Counted from the first letter of the stretch, positions 38,157 through 46,875 are shown. The stretch: 64,000 nt of DNA from Hypericibacter sp049323455 (GCA_049323455.1 JBMONF010000032.1:12355-76354); one strand, 5' to 3'. The notes: generated from the letters alone by a model not told the origin. Program-made: numbers and translations.

Positions 38157-40865
38157 CTACCGATCATTGGCTTGCCGATAGGCCAATCGAAGCTGCTTCT
38201 CCGCTTCGATTGTTACGAAGAATGCCGCTCCGGTGGCTACGATGAGAATACCGTCGAAGAACGGGACCGCTCGGGTTTCGAACACCTGCTGCAGCGGCGG
38301 CAGATAAGTGATGGCGAACTGAGCCAGGGTGACCGCGATCGCACAGGCCCAGACGACGCGCGTTCCTTGCACTGCTTTCCAGGTGAGCGACGTCCCGTAG
38401 ATGTTCCGGATGAAAAACAGGTGGAAGATTTCCAGCACCACAATCGTGTTCAGTGCGATGGTGCGGGCGAGATCGGGCGAGTGCCCCTTATCGATGGCAT
38501 GGGCGTAGATGCCGAACACCGCCGCCAAGAACAGTGCGGAGACGAGGATGATGTGCCAAATCAGTTCGCCGTTCAGCAGCGGCTCCTCGCGGCGCCGCGG
38601 CGGCCGCTTCATCGTGTTGTCCTCGGTCGGTTCGAAAGCGAGCGCAATGCCAAGCGTTATTGTGGTAATCAGGTTGATCCAGAGTATCTGAACCGCTGTC
38701 ACCGGCAGCGCCATGCCTAGAAACAGTGCGACGACAATGGTCATCGCTTCGCCCGCATTGGTGGGCAGTGTCCAGCTGATGACCTTCTTGATGTTGTCGT
38801 AAACCGTGCGGCCCTCGCGGACGGCCGCGACGATGGATGCGAAATTGTCGTCGGCAAGAACCAGATCCGCGGCCTCCTTCGTCGCCTCGCTGCCCTTCTG
38901 ACCCATGGCGATACCGGCGTCCGCGCGCTTCAAGGCCGGCGCGTCATTCACGCCGTCCCCGGTCATGGCGACGGTCAGGCCGTGCGACTGGAGCGCCATC
39001 ACGAGGCGCAGTTTGTGCTCCGGGCTGGTCCTCGCGAACACGTCGGTATCGAGAACGGCGGCGGCCAGTTCGGCGTCCTCCGTTTTCTCGAGGTCGGCCC
39101 CTGTCAGCGCCCTATCCGGATTCTGGAGGCCGATTTGGCGGGCGATCGCGGCTGCCGTGCCTGCGTGATCGCCGGTGATCATCTTCACGCGGATACCCGC
39201 GCCATGGCACTCCTCAACTGCGACAATGGCCTCGGGGCGAGGAGGATCGATCAGGCCGACGACGCCAACGAACACCATATGACCGTCGAGATCGGAAGTG
39301 TTCAGAACGACGTGGTCCTGCGGGACCGAACGCGCGGCAATTGCGAGCACGCGCTGACCTTGTGCCGCGATTTGGTCGATCCGCCTGTGCCAGTAATCGG
39401 TGTCTACAGCCTCGGTTTTGCCATCGGCCACCCGCTGACCTGCGCACATAGCAAGGATTCGTTCAGGCGCGCCCTTCACATGGATCCAGGCATGTCCCTC
39501 ATGGTCGTGGTGGAGGACAGCCATGTATCGATGGTTGGCGTCGAAGGGGATAGTGTCGGTCCGCGTCCAATCGGCGAACGGGTCGGGCCCCTGCCGCATT
39601 ATCTTGCCGGCTAGCGCCTTGAGCGCTCCTTCCATCGGGTCGCCTTCGACCTGCCAGCCATCCTTGTGGCCATGCAGGGCCGCGTCATTGCACAGGGCGG
39701 ATGCGCGGGCAACCTCGACCAGCAGGTTGTGCTTGGCGGGGTCGATGTCGGCGTCGGCCAAGCGGATAGGGCCTTCCGGCGCATATCCATTTCCTGCCAC
39801 GGAGTAGAGGTGATCGGCGGTGGCCAAAGTAGCCGCCATCATCTCGTTGCGCGTTAGCGTTCCTGTCTTGTCAGTGCAAATAACCGACACGGACCCGAGT
39901 GTCTCGATCGCAGGAAGGCGCCGAACGATCGCATTGCGACGAGCCATTGCCTGGACGCCCACGGCAAGCGTGATCGTCAGAACAGCCGGAAGTCCTTCAG
40001 GGATGGCAGCCACCGATAGGCCGACGACGATCATGAACAGTTCAGGGAAGGGCAGGTGGCCGACGAAATAGCCGTAGACAAGCAGAATGGCGGCGATCAT
40101 CAGGATCAGGATCGTCAGCCAGCGTGCGAACCCGTCCATCTGGCGGATCAACGGCGTCGTTAAGGTCTCGACCTGGGAAAGCATGCCGCTGATGCGACCG
40201 ATCTCCGTCGCTGCTCCCGTCGCAACGACGACGCCACGACCCGCACCCCCGGTGACGAGAGTGCCGCTGAAGGCCATGGAGGAGCGGTCGCCGATTACGG
40301 CGTCAGCGGAGACGGGCCTGGTTGCTTTCTCGACGGGAACGGATTCGCCCGTGAGAATTGCTTCCTCGACCCGGAGGCCATTCACCTCGATCAACCGGAG
40401 GTCGGCAGGAACCTTTTCGCCCGCCTCCAGAAGGACGATGTCGCCGGGCACTACCGAGCCGCTGTCGATACTACGGCGTTTGCCGTCTCGCAGAACCGAA
40501 GTCTTGGGAGCAAGCATCTGGCGGATGGCGTCCATCGCCTGCTCCGCCCGTCCCTCCTGAATGAAGCCGATGATCGCATTGGCGACCACAACAGCGAGGA
40601 TTACCCCGGTGTCGACGAAGTGCCCAAGGCCGACGGTAATCACAGCTGCGCCCAGCAGCACATAGATCAAGACATTGTGAAAATGGGACAGGAAGCGAAG
40701 GATCGGACTACGGCGCGTCGGCTCGGGGAGCCGATTTGGGCCGTGCTTCTCCAAGCGCCGTTCCGCCTCGCTCTGACCGAGGCCTTTTTCCGTCACGCCC
40801 AAGGCGGCAAGGACGTCCGCGGCGCAGAGCGAGTGGTAACCGACCTCCGACTTGATCTTACCCAT
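38157..40865 (-). CDS. Cation-transporting P-type ATPase (P2-like)
   Basis: A 902-residue pump with a cation_ATPase_N domain (GLGQSEAERRLEKHGPNRLP), the actuator motif LTGESVPVEK and the phosphorylation site CTDKTGTLTRN. The hinge is TGDGVNDAPALKRADAGIAMG, and ten membrane spans are expected. Ion-site residues resemble Ca pumps in M4 (IPEGLPAV) and M5 (NAGEAM), but M6 reads NLITT where SERCA has an Asp, so the ion is uncertain. Base composition looks lower in G+C than the neighbouring genes (roughly high 50s percent by eye), and it lies just downstream of tRNA-Lys. Both suggest acquisition by transfer. Confidence 0.93.
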   Translation of the reverse strand: MGKIKSEVGYHSLCAADVLAALGVTEKGLGQSEAERRLEKHGPNRLPEPTRRSPILRFLSHFHNVLIYVLLGAAVITVGLGHFVDTGVILAVVVANAIIGFIQEGRAEQAMDAIRQMLAPKTSVLRDGKRRSIDSGSVVPGDIVLLEAGEKVPADLRLIEVNGLRVEEAILTGESVPVEKATRPVSADAVIGDRSSMAFSGTLVTGGAGRGVVVATGAATEIGRISGMLSQVETLTTPLIRQMDGFARWLTILILMIAAILLVYGYFVGHLPFPELFMIVVGLSVAAIPEGLPAVLTITLAVGVQAMARRNAIVRRLPAIETLGSVSVICTDKTGTLTRNEMMAATLATADHLYSVAGNGYAPEGPIRLADADIDPAKHNLLVEVARASALCNDAALHGHKDGWQVEGDPMEGALKALAGKIMRQGPDPFADWTRTDTIPFDANHRYMAVLHHDHEGHAWIHVKGAPERILAMCAGQRVADGKTEAVDTDYWHRRIDQIAAQGQRVLAIAARSVPQDHVVLNTSDLDGHMVFVGVVGLIDPPRPEAIVAVEECHGAGIRVKMITGDHAGTAAAIARQIGLQNPDRALTGADLEKTEDAELAAAVLDTDVFARTSPEHKLRLVMALQSHGLTVAMTGDGVNDAPALKRADAGIAMGQKGSEATKEAADLVLADDNFASIVAAVREGRTVYDNIKKVISWTLPTNAGEAMTIVVALFLGMALPVTAVQILWINLITTITLGIALAFEPTEDNTMKRPPRRREEPLLNGELIWHIILVSALFLAAVFGIYAHAIDKGHSPDLARTIALNTIVVLEIFHLFFIRNIYGTSLTWKAVQGTRVVWACAIAVTLAQFAITYLPPLQQVFETRAVPFFDGILIVATGAAFFVTIEAEKQLRLAYRQANDR

Positions 40866-41415
40866 GCGCGATGCTCGTCCCTTTGTTGCCGGGGCTTGGA
40901 ATGAAGCGTGGCTATCTCACCACGAATCGCAAGAGCCACGGGGCGGTCTTGCCTGCTGTCTCGATACAGCGGGTCTCCTCGGAGCGAGCCACTCGCCATC
41001 CTACAGCCCAATCCGAAAAGGGAACGGGGCGGTCCAAGGCGCAATCAAACGACTCCCTTGTCCATCTGACGCCAGTCGATTTTCCACGATCCGCCCGGCT
41101 GAGTGTAACAGTCCGCGGAAACTGCATTGCCCCACCCTGTTGTCTGGCCCGACATGTCGTTTTATGTCTTTCGGGGGCGGGCACCGCGAATATCGCGATT
41201 GCCGAGACCAGTGGCGAGATTTGCCCTGACCGGCCCACCAATCCGATCGACGGCCGATTGGTGACCCGCGCATTTCGTTCGGAAACGCGCAGCCTCGCCC
41301 GGTCGAACTCTTTTCCGGATTTTTCTCCTCGAGCGGGCCAGAGCTGCCGCGTGCGCGCCGCACAGCCGGCTCTGCTTGTCCGAATTCGTGCCGCGCGGAG
41401 CGATCGCTTTCAAAG
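40866..41415. other. 550-bp stretch without a recognisable gene
   Basis: Several overlapping frames are open on both strands, but none has recognisable protein features or a good ribosome site. Composition is lower in G+C, like the adjoining ATPase gene. One inverted repeat is visible, CACCAATC (41236-41243) with GATTGGTG (41256-41263). It may be decayed transferred DNA or hold the ATPase promoter; no FNR-type box was seen here. Confidence 0.55.
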
Positions 41416-42387
41416 CTAGGTCTCGGCCAATTCGTGGTCGAGGCGGTTGAGCCCGTAGCGGTGGGCGATCGCCAGCGCCTCGCGGAACTCGGCGCGGGTT
41501 ATCGGCCGGTCGAACTCGGGGAACTCGCCGGCGCGATAGCAGGGCCGGTACTGGCCCATGAGATTGAGATAGGTTTCCCGCGAAATCTCCCCGGCGAGGA
41601 ACGCGAGGACCTGCTCGGTTCCGGCGATCCCGTTCGGGAGGATCAGGTGGCGGACGAGCAGCCCGCGCCGCGCAACGCCGTCCTCCCCGATCACGAGGTC
41701 GCCGACCTGCCGGTGCATCTCGCGCAAGGCGGCGCGGTTCACGGCGACATAGTCCCGGATGTGCGAGTACTTCCGCGCCAGTTCCGAATCTCCGTATTTC
41801 ATGTCCGGCATGTAGATGTCGATCACGCCGTCGAGCAGGGCCAGCGCCTCCGGGCTGTCGTAGCCGCTGGTGTTGTAGACGAGAGGCAGCCCGAGCCCGC
41901 GCTCCGCCGCGATCGCCAGCGCCTCGAGAATCTGCGCAACGACGTGGCTCGGGGTGACGAGGTTGATGTTGTGGCAGCCGATTTCCTGGAGCCTCAGCAT
42001 CATCTGAGCGAGCGCCTCGGCCGTCACCTCGTTTCCTTCGCCCTTCCAGGCGATCTCCCAGTTCTGGCAAAAGATGCATCGCAGATTGCACCAGGAGAAG
42101 AACACGGTGCCCGATCCGCGCCAGCCGCGCAGGCAATCCTCCTCGCCATGATGCGGCCCGGCCGAATAGACCACCGCGCAGGCGCCCGTGCGGCACACCG
42201 CGCCCTTGATGCCGACGATCCGGTTGACCCGGCAGTAGCGCGCGCAGAGATCGCAATTCTCGAGGTGACGGTGGGCCTCCGCGGCGCGCCGGCGCAGATC
42301 GCCAGACCGGTGCAGCGCCACATACGCCGCCTCGAAGGTCTTCGTTCGAGCGCCCGCGTCCGGGCCTCCTGGCATGGCGTCGCTCAT
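41416..42387 (-). CDS. Radical SAM protein, PflX-like (COG1313-type)
   Basis: A 323-residue radical SAM enzyme. The cluster-binding motif is C100-NLR-C104-IF-C107 (FFSWCNLRCIFCQNW). Ahead of it a Cys-rich segment (Cys45, 48, 52, 65, 70) looks like an additional Fe-S site, as in the PflX/AmmeMemoRadiSam-type proteins. Later features are NLVTPSHVV, YNTSGYDSPEAL and DIYMPDMKYGD. Members resemble pyruvate formate-lyase activating enzymes but their targets are unknown. An FNR-type box centred 61 bp upstream would put transcription near 42407, which favours the start at 42387 over 42408. It is divergent from the Thg1/Clp1 operon. Confidence 0.88.
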   Translation of the reverse strand: MSDAMPGGPDAGARTKTFEAAYVALHRSGDLRRRAAEAHRHLENCDLCARYCRVNRIVGIKGAVCRTGACAVVYSAGPHHGEEDCLRGWRGSGTVFFSWCNLRCIFCQNWEIAWKGEGNEVTAEALAQMMLRLQEIGCHNINLVTPSHVVAQILEALAIAAERGLGLPLVYNTSGYDSPEALALLDGVIDIYMPDMKYGDSELARKYSHIRDYVAVNRAALREMHRQVGDLVIGEDGVARRGLLVRHLILPNGIAGTEQVLAFLAGEISRETYLNLMGQYRPCYRAGEFPEFDRPITRAEFREALAIAHRYGLNRLDHELAET

Positions 42388-42441
42388 CGCTTCGTCCCCG
42401 AATAGCATAAATTCTTATGCCTCGGCCGCGTTCCGTCCGCC

Positions 42442-42455
42442 TTGACGTGGGTCAA
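42442..42455. promoter_or_regulatory. FNR/FixK-type box 1
   Basis: TTGACGTGGGTCAA is a full match to the TTGAY-N4-RTCAA pattern bound by FNR/FixK/DNR-family regulators. Centred at 42448.5, it would lie at -41.5 of a minus-strand start near 42407, just before the radical SAM gene at 42387. Confidence 0.65.
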
Positions 42456-42503
42456 GCCGGCGTGACGAAAGCCGTCGGTGCCGGCGGCCTGCGCCTGCGA
42501 CGC

Positions 42504-42517
42504 TTGACCTGCATCAA
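42504..42517. promoter_or_regulatory. FNR/FixK-type box 2
   Basis: TTGACCTGCATCAA matches TTGAY-N4-RTCAA and shares eight bases around the core with the boxes at 45991 and 46876. It is 62 bp from box 1 and faces the plus-strand operon starting at 42695. A class II position would give a start near 42552 and a 5' leader of about 140 bases. Confidence 0.65.
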
Positions 42518-42694
42518 TGCCGGCAGCGGCAATCCCGTCGTCAATGAGCCATCTCGGGGCGAGCTCGTTGTCGCATCGCCGTAGTCTCGACGTCCTCAAG
42601 CGATGCCGCTGCGCCATGAACCGCCCAGCAGAGCCAGGAGGCCGCATGCCGCTCCGCAGCGCCTTCCTTTCGGCAGGCCCGGCCGGGTGACCGG

Positions 42695-43453
42695 ATGACC
42701 CCGGGATCCGCCGTGGCTGCCGTTGCGCCCTATGACCCCGTCGACAAAGCCCGCGAGGTCGCCCGGATCGTCTGCGACGGCGCGCTGAGGAAATATCACC
42801 GCTTCCGGCCGGCCCGGTTCTATGGCGGCATCGCCACCGCGGACTGCGTCGGCTGCTGCCTTGGCTGCATCTTCTGCTGGGCCTGGGAGCAGGTGGTGCG
42901 GCCCGAGGCCCACGGCCGCTTCTATTCGCCCGAGGAGGTGGCGCAAAGGCTCGTCGGCATCGCCCGAAAGCACGGATTCCTGCAGATGCGCATCAGCGGC
43001 AACGAGCCCACGATCGGCCGCTCGCACCTGCTCGAGGTCGCGGGCCTCGTGCCCGAGGACATCCGCTTCGTCCTCGAGACGAACGGGATCCTCATCGGGC
43101 ACGATCCGAGCTTTGCCGAAGATCTCGCGCGCTTTCCGAACCTGCATGTGCGCGTGAGCCTGAAGGGCGCGACGGAAGACGAGTTCGCGCGGCTGACCGG
43201 CGCGCGGCCCGAGGCGTTCGAGCTGCAGCTTCAGGCGCTCGCCAACCTCGATCGGGCCGGCGCTTCCGTTCATGTGGCGGTCATGACGAGCTTCTCGCCG
43301 CCCGAGAGCGTCGAAAAGCTGCGTGCGCGGCTGGCTCGCATCGCCCCACGATTTGCGGAGTTCGAGGACGAGGAACTGGTGCTCTACGGCCACGTGACTG
43401 AGCGCCTGAAGCGTGCGGGCATCACCTATCGCTCCGCCAGGCGACCCGGCTGA
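42695..43453 (+). CDS. Radical SAM protein, COG5014-like
   Basis: A 252-residue radical SAM protein. The motif C54-CLG-C58-IF-C61 lies in ATADCVGCCLGCIFCWAWEQ, preceded by RFYGGIATAD. That lead-in is characteristic, from memory, of COG5014-type proteins found mainly in archaea. The first Cys pair (C51 and C55) is additional. The later sequence RISGNEPTIG replaces the usual GGEP motif. Substrate is unknown. It opens an operon with Thg1 (23 bp gap) and the Clp1-type kinase. A 24-codon frame at 42616-42690 lies just ahead and is probably not coding. Confidence 0.85.
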   Translation: MTPGSAVAAVAPYDPVDKAREVARIVCDGALRKYHRFRPARFYGGIATADCVGCCLGCIFCWAWEQVVRPEAHGRFYSPEEVAQRLVGIARKHGFLQMRISGNEPTIGRSHLLEVAGLVPEDIRFVLETNGILIGHDPSFAEDLARFPNLHVRVSLKGATEDEFARLTGARPEAFELQLQALANLDRAGASVHVAVMTSFSPPESVEKLRARLARIAPRFAEFEDEELVLYGHVTERLKRAGITYRSARRPG

Positions 43454-43476
43454 GGCACCGAGGACAGGAGACGCGC

Positions 43477-44274
43477 GTGACGAAAGCGGCTGCGGAGGAG
43501 CTCGACGCGCGCATGCGTGCGCTCGAATGTTTCACGCCCTTGCGCCTGCTTCCGGGCGCGTGGGTTGTCGTGAGGGTCGATGGCCACGGCTTCCACCGCT
43601 TCACCGAGGGGCGCTTCGAACGGCCGTTCGACGAGCGGCTGCGCGACTTCATGGTGGTCACGGCGCGAACGCTGCTGGAGGTCTTCCACGGCGTTTATGC
43701 CTACACGATGAGCGACGAGATCTCGATTCTGCTCGCACCGCAGTGGGACGAATTCGCGCGACGGCTCGAAAAAATCGTCTCGCTCGCCGCCGGGCTCGCC
43801 AGCGCGACCTTCACGCATGCCTGCGGCGAGCCCGCCTATTTCGACGGCCGCGTCTGGCTCGGCCCCGGCGAGGCGCAGGCGCTCGACTATTTCCACTGGC
43901 GGCAGTCGGACGCCGCGCGCAATGCGCTTTCGGCCTGGTGCTACTGGACGCTGCGCGAGGGCGGGGCAGGCGCCGCCGATGCCGCGCGGGCGCTCGACGG
44001 GTGCGAAAGCCGCGCCATGCGCGAGATGCTCCTTCGGCACGGGATCGATTTCGACCAACTGCCTTCCTGGCAGCGCCAGGGTGTCGGGCTCTACTGGCAG
44101 AGTTACGAGAAGCGTGGCCACGATCCCGTGGCGAACAGGGAGGTAATGGCGATCCGCCGGCGCATCGTCACAGAATTTTTTCTTCCCTCGGGCGCCGACT
44201 GCGCCGCGCTGCTGCAGCGCGTGATGGCCGAAGCCGAGCGGGAGAGGAGCGACAAGGATTCGAGAGCCCGATGA
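43477..44274 (+). CDS. Thg1-like protein (tRNA-His guanylyltransferase / 3'-5' polymerase family)
   Basis: A 265-residue member of the Thg1/TLP family, enzymes that add nucleotides to RNA 5' ends in the 3'-5' direction. The palm-domain metal site is VVVRVDGHGFHRF (Asp35) and YTMSDEISILL (Asp80-Glu81). The conserved helix WRQSDAARNALSAWCYW (141-157) fits the family WRQxDxxxN pattern. Length matches Thg1 (about 240-270). Start is GTG at 43477 with AGGAG 6 bp upstream. Bacterial Thg1-like proteins usually repair truncated tRNA 5' ends in vitro and have no settled role. Its neighbour, a 5'-kinase, could supply the 5'-phosphate such a polymerase needs. Confidence 0.88.
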   Translation: MTKAAAEELDARMRALECFTPLRLLPGAWVVVRVDGHGFHRFTEGRFERPFDERLRDFMVVTARTLLEVFHGVYAYTMSDEISILLAPQWDEFARRLEKIVSLAAGLASATFTHACGEPAYFDGRVWLGPGEAQALDYFHWRQSDAARNALSAWCYWTLREGGAGAADAARALDGCESRAMREMLLRHGIDFDQLPSWQRQGVGLYWQSYEKRGHDPVANREVMAIRRRIVTEFFLPSGADCAALLQRVMAEAERERSDKDSRAR

Positions 44275-44311
44275 GCGCCGGCACGGTGCGAGCGGCAAGG
44301 AGGCGCTGCTC

Positions 44312-45298
44312 ATGACTCGCCTGCATGTTCCGGAAGCGTGGCGGGAGAGCGCCGCCGCCATCCTGCAAGACCGATTGCGCGTGATCCTCGTGCTGGGTGC
44401 CAGCGATGCCGGCAAGAGCTCCTATTGCCGTTTCCTCGCGGGCGAGCTTCGGGCCGCGGGACGAAAGGTGGCGCTCGTCGATGCCGACATCGGGCAGAAG
44501 GACATCGGGCCGCCGGCCGCCGTGACCCTCGGATATGTCACGGATACTGCCGAACGTCTGGTGGCGCGACCGGAAGCGTTCTACTTCGTCGGATCGACCA
44601 GCCCGGAAGGCCGGCTGCTGCCTCTCGTGATCGGCACCGCGCGGCTCGTTGGCGCCGCCGACGCCCCCTTCGTCATCGTCGACACGACCGGCTATGTCGA
44701 GGGCGCCGGCCGCGTGCTCAAGAGTTACAAGATCGAGGCTGTGCGGCCCGACGTCATCATCGCGATCGAAAAGCGGGGCGAGCTCGAAGCGATCTTGCGC
44801 CCGCACCGCAACTGCCCGACGATCCGCATCCGGCCCTCGCGAAAGGCGCGCCCGAGAGATCGTTGGGAAAGGGACCTCGCGCGCGAGCGGGCCTTCGCCG
44901 CCTATTTCCAGGAGGCGCGCCGATCGGAGCTCAAGCTCGACGAGGTGGTCATCCAGCGCACGCTTCTGTTCACCGGCGAGCCGCTCGCCGTGGCAGGCGC
45001 CCTTTACGCCGAGCGGACGGTCGATGGCGTTGTGGCCGTAGCGGAAGGCCAAATCCAGGGGGTCGAAGTCGCCAAATGGCTGAAGCCGGGCTTCGAGCGG
45101 GGCCTGCTCTGCGGCGTGGCGGATGAGCGCAATCGGGGCGTGGGATTGGCCGTGCTCGAGACCATCGATTTCGGCCGCCGGGTGATGTCGATCAGCTCGC
45201 CGGTGGCCGCGGAGAAATTGCGGGTGCTCCAGCTCGGCGACCTTTACATCGATCTCGACGGGCGCGAGCTCGGCCGCGTCGGGCGGGAGGGGCTTTGA
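44312..45298 (+). CDS. Clp1/Grc3-type polynucleotide 5'-kinase
   Basis: A 328-residue protein. The P-loop GASDAGKSS is at 29-37 and is followed by ALVDADIGQKDIGPPAAVTLG, the Clp1/Grc3 family pattern (PF16575). The later FVIVDTTGYVEGAGRVLKSYKIE also fits. In eukaryotes and archaea these enzymes phosphorylate RNA or DNA 5'-OH ends. The C-terminal half (about 200-320) is a small beta-rich domain. AGGAGG lies 8 bp before the ATG and the gene starts 37 bp after Thg1, so co-transcription is very likely. A GTPase-like or metallochaperone role is a less likely alternative. Confidence 0.82.
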   Translation: MTRLHVPEAWRESAAAILQDRLRVILVLGASDAGKSSYCRFLAGELRAAGRKVALVDADIGQKDIGPPAAVTLGYVTDTAERLVARPEAFYFVGSTSPEGRLLPLVIGTARLVGAADAPFVIVDTTGYVEGAGRVLKSYKIEAVRPDVIIAIEKRGELEAILRPHRNCPTIRIRPSRKARPRDRWERDLARERAFAAYFQEARRSELKLDEVVIQRTLLFTGEPLAVAGALYAERTVDGVVAVAEGQIQGVEVAKWLKPGFERGLLCGVADERNRGVGLAVLETIDFGRRVMSISSPVAAEKLRVLQLGDLYIDLDGRELGRVGREGL

Positions 45299-45343
45299 AA
45301 AGGATCCCGGCCCTATCGGCGCACCCGCCGCGCCAACCTCGGC

Positions 45344-45886
45344 TCACGCCCGTTCGGCGATCCATGCGCGAACGCGGGACGGCATTTCGTCCCGGTTGGC
45401 GTGGGTGACCTCCCATAGCTCGCATTCGGGCCTGCGCTTGACCTCGGCGATGAAGCCGCCACCGCGTGCGCCGACCGTGGCGACGAGCGGCGTGCGGCCG
45501 GAGACGAGCGCGCGCATGGCGGCGACGAAGTCCTCGGACAGGCACTCCATCTTGCCGATCTCGTCAACGAGGTAGGCATACGCCGCGGGATCGGGCCGGA
45601 GCAGCGCTGCCGCGGCCTCGCCGATCGCATCGACCTCGACGCCGTACTTGCCGACGCGGTGGCTCCTCGGGAAATCGACATGGGCGATCATGCGCGTGGT
45701 GCCGTCGAAGCCGACGAGGCGGAAGCCGCGCCGTTCCCCGCCCTCGCGGACCTCCTCGGTGTAGAAGCCGCGCAGGCATCTGTCTTCGAGCAGGTCCGCG
45801 ACGCGGCGGATCACCGTCGTCTTGCCGATACCGGGCCGCCCCGTGACCAGCAGGACATGCGGTTTCGTCTCGCGATCTTCGCGCAT
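45344..45886 (-). CDS. THEP1-type nucleoside-triphosphatase
   Basis: A 180-residue P-loop NTPase. Walker A GRPGIGKTT is at 16-24, followed by RGFYTEEVREGGERRGFRLVG, and the family Walker B YLVDEIGKMECLS is present. These three together define the THEP1/NTPase_1 family, known chiefly from archaea and thermophiles and shown to hydrolyse NTPs. Its biological role is unknown. It is convergent with the kinase gene, 45 bp between stops. The FNR-type box at 45991 lies 105 bp upstream of its start. Confidence 0.88.
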   Translation of the reverse strand: MREDRETKPHVLLVTGRPGIGKTTVIRRVADLLEDRCLRGFYTEEVREGGERRGFRLVGFDGTTRMIAHVDFPRSHRVGKYGVEVDAIGEAAAALLRPDPAAYAYLVDEIGKMECLSEDFVAAMRALVSGRTPLVATVGARGGGFIAEVKRRPECELWEVTHANRDEMPSRVRAWIAERA

Positions 45887-45990
45887 TGCGTTCCACTCTC
45901 ATGGCGCAGCGAGCGCCTCATGGGCGGTTGCGCTTTCCGCAGCCGTCGGCCCAGCCGGCTCTATTTGCGCGCGCTGTCGGGCTCGCGCTG

Positions 45991-46004
45991 TTGACCTGCA
46001 TCAA
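45991..46004. promoter_or_regulatory. FNR/FixK-type box 3
   Basis: TTGACCTGCATCAA is identical to box 2. It lies between the divergent THEP1 gene (start 45886) and the unrecognised gene at 46188, and could serve either. The rest of the 301-bp gap shows no gene. Confidence 0.65.
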
Positions 46005-46187
46005 TGTGCTGTGGGGAAACTTGTGGAAACTGAGGACAAATTTCGATCCTCCCTAAGACGGCGACCGCGAACGGCCTCGCCCCGGATCGAAGAGAGCCGA
46101 TCCAGGAACAAGAAAAGGGCGTCGGGCCCGGCTGAGGCTAGCGCGTGGTCGGGCGCGGACGAATCGCGGCTGCGCGTGGAGGCGCTC

Positions 46188-46862
46188 ATGGTGCACTTCG
46201 TCCCATCGGGTTATGTAACGCTGCAGCAAGCTATCGACGAGATCGGTCGGCATCTGATGCCGGGCGAATGGCTGAGCCACGAAATCAACCTGTTGCAGAG
46301 TGACAGCAGTATCACCGAGGATCTCGCCGCCGTCGGCGAGGAAACAATCGCAACGGGCACCCCGACTGGGCGATTGAACCGAGCGATGAACCATCTCCTT
46401 CGCGCTCTCTTCGCGGGCGAGGTGAAGGCGGTGATCGCGCGCGAAAATGGGGAGATACATCCCTGTCCGCCTTTCCTTTGGACCCGCCCGGGGATTCGCG
46501 CCGTCTTTCGCTCAGGCGAGCTTCCGGTGCAGTTCCGCGTCGCGCTTGAAGGTCGCATCACAGGCGAGACAGGCGAAGGAAGGCGGTGGGTTCTGCTTCC
46601 CGAATCCGATGTTCGCCGACTGCTCGGTGCCCTCGCAACAGCGCCGACGGACGTGGAGGCCGAGTTCCGCGCATGGCTTGCGGCGAAGATCGCCGAGAGC
46701 GCCGGCAAGGAGCCGCCGACAAGGAAGCGGATCTGGATGGAGGCCCAAGCCGTCTTCGGCTCACGACTCCCCTATCGATCGTTCCAGCGGATTTGGACGG
46801 CGACGGCGCCCAAAGAGTGGCCGGCCCTGGTCCGTCGGCGCCAGGCGAAGCCTACGGCGTGA
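46188..46862 (+). CDS. Unrecognised protein in the FNR-box cassette
   Basis: A 224-residue protein I do not recognise. The ATG at 46188 has GGAGG 6 bp upstream, which makes the start well supported; the frame is open back to 45822 without conserved features. It has no signal peptide or membrane span. The middle (about 95-150) looks beta-rich with several Trp and Pro, and the C-terminal 75 residues are helical, basic and have the look of a nucleic-acid-binding segment (TRKRIWMEAQAVFG...YRSFQRIW). FNR-type boxes lie 184 bp upstream and 14 bp downstream. Confidence 0.65.
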   Translation: MVHFVPSGYVTLQQAIDEIGRHLMPGEWLSHEINLLQSDSSITEDLAAVGEETIATGTPTGRLNRAMNHLLRALFAGEVKAVIARENGEIHPCPPFLWTRPGIRAVFRSGELPVQFRVALEGRITGETGEGRRWVLLPESDVRRLLGALATAPTDVEAEFRAWLAAKIAESAGKEPPTRKRIWMEAQAVFGSRLPYRSFQRIWTATAPKEWPALVRRRQAKPTA

Positions 46863-46875
46863 CGACCCCGACCGT

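Noticed and set aside
42616..42690. 24-codon frame with AGGAGG-like site before the COG5014-like radical SAM gene
   Set aside because: Too short and compositionally ordinary; left as possible upstream ORF only.
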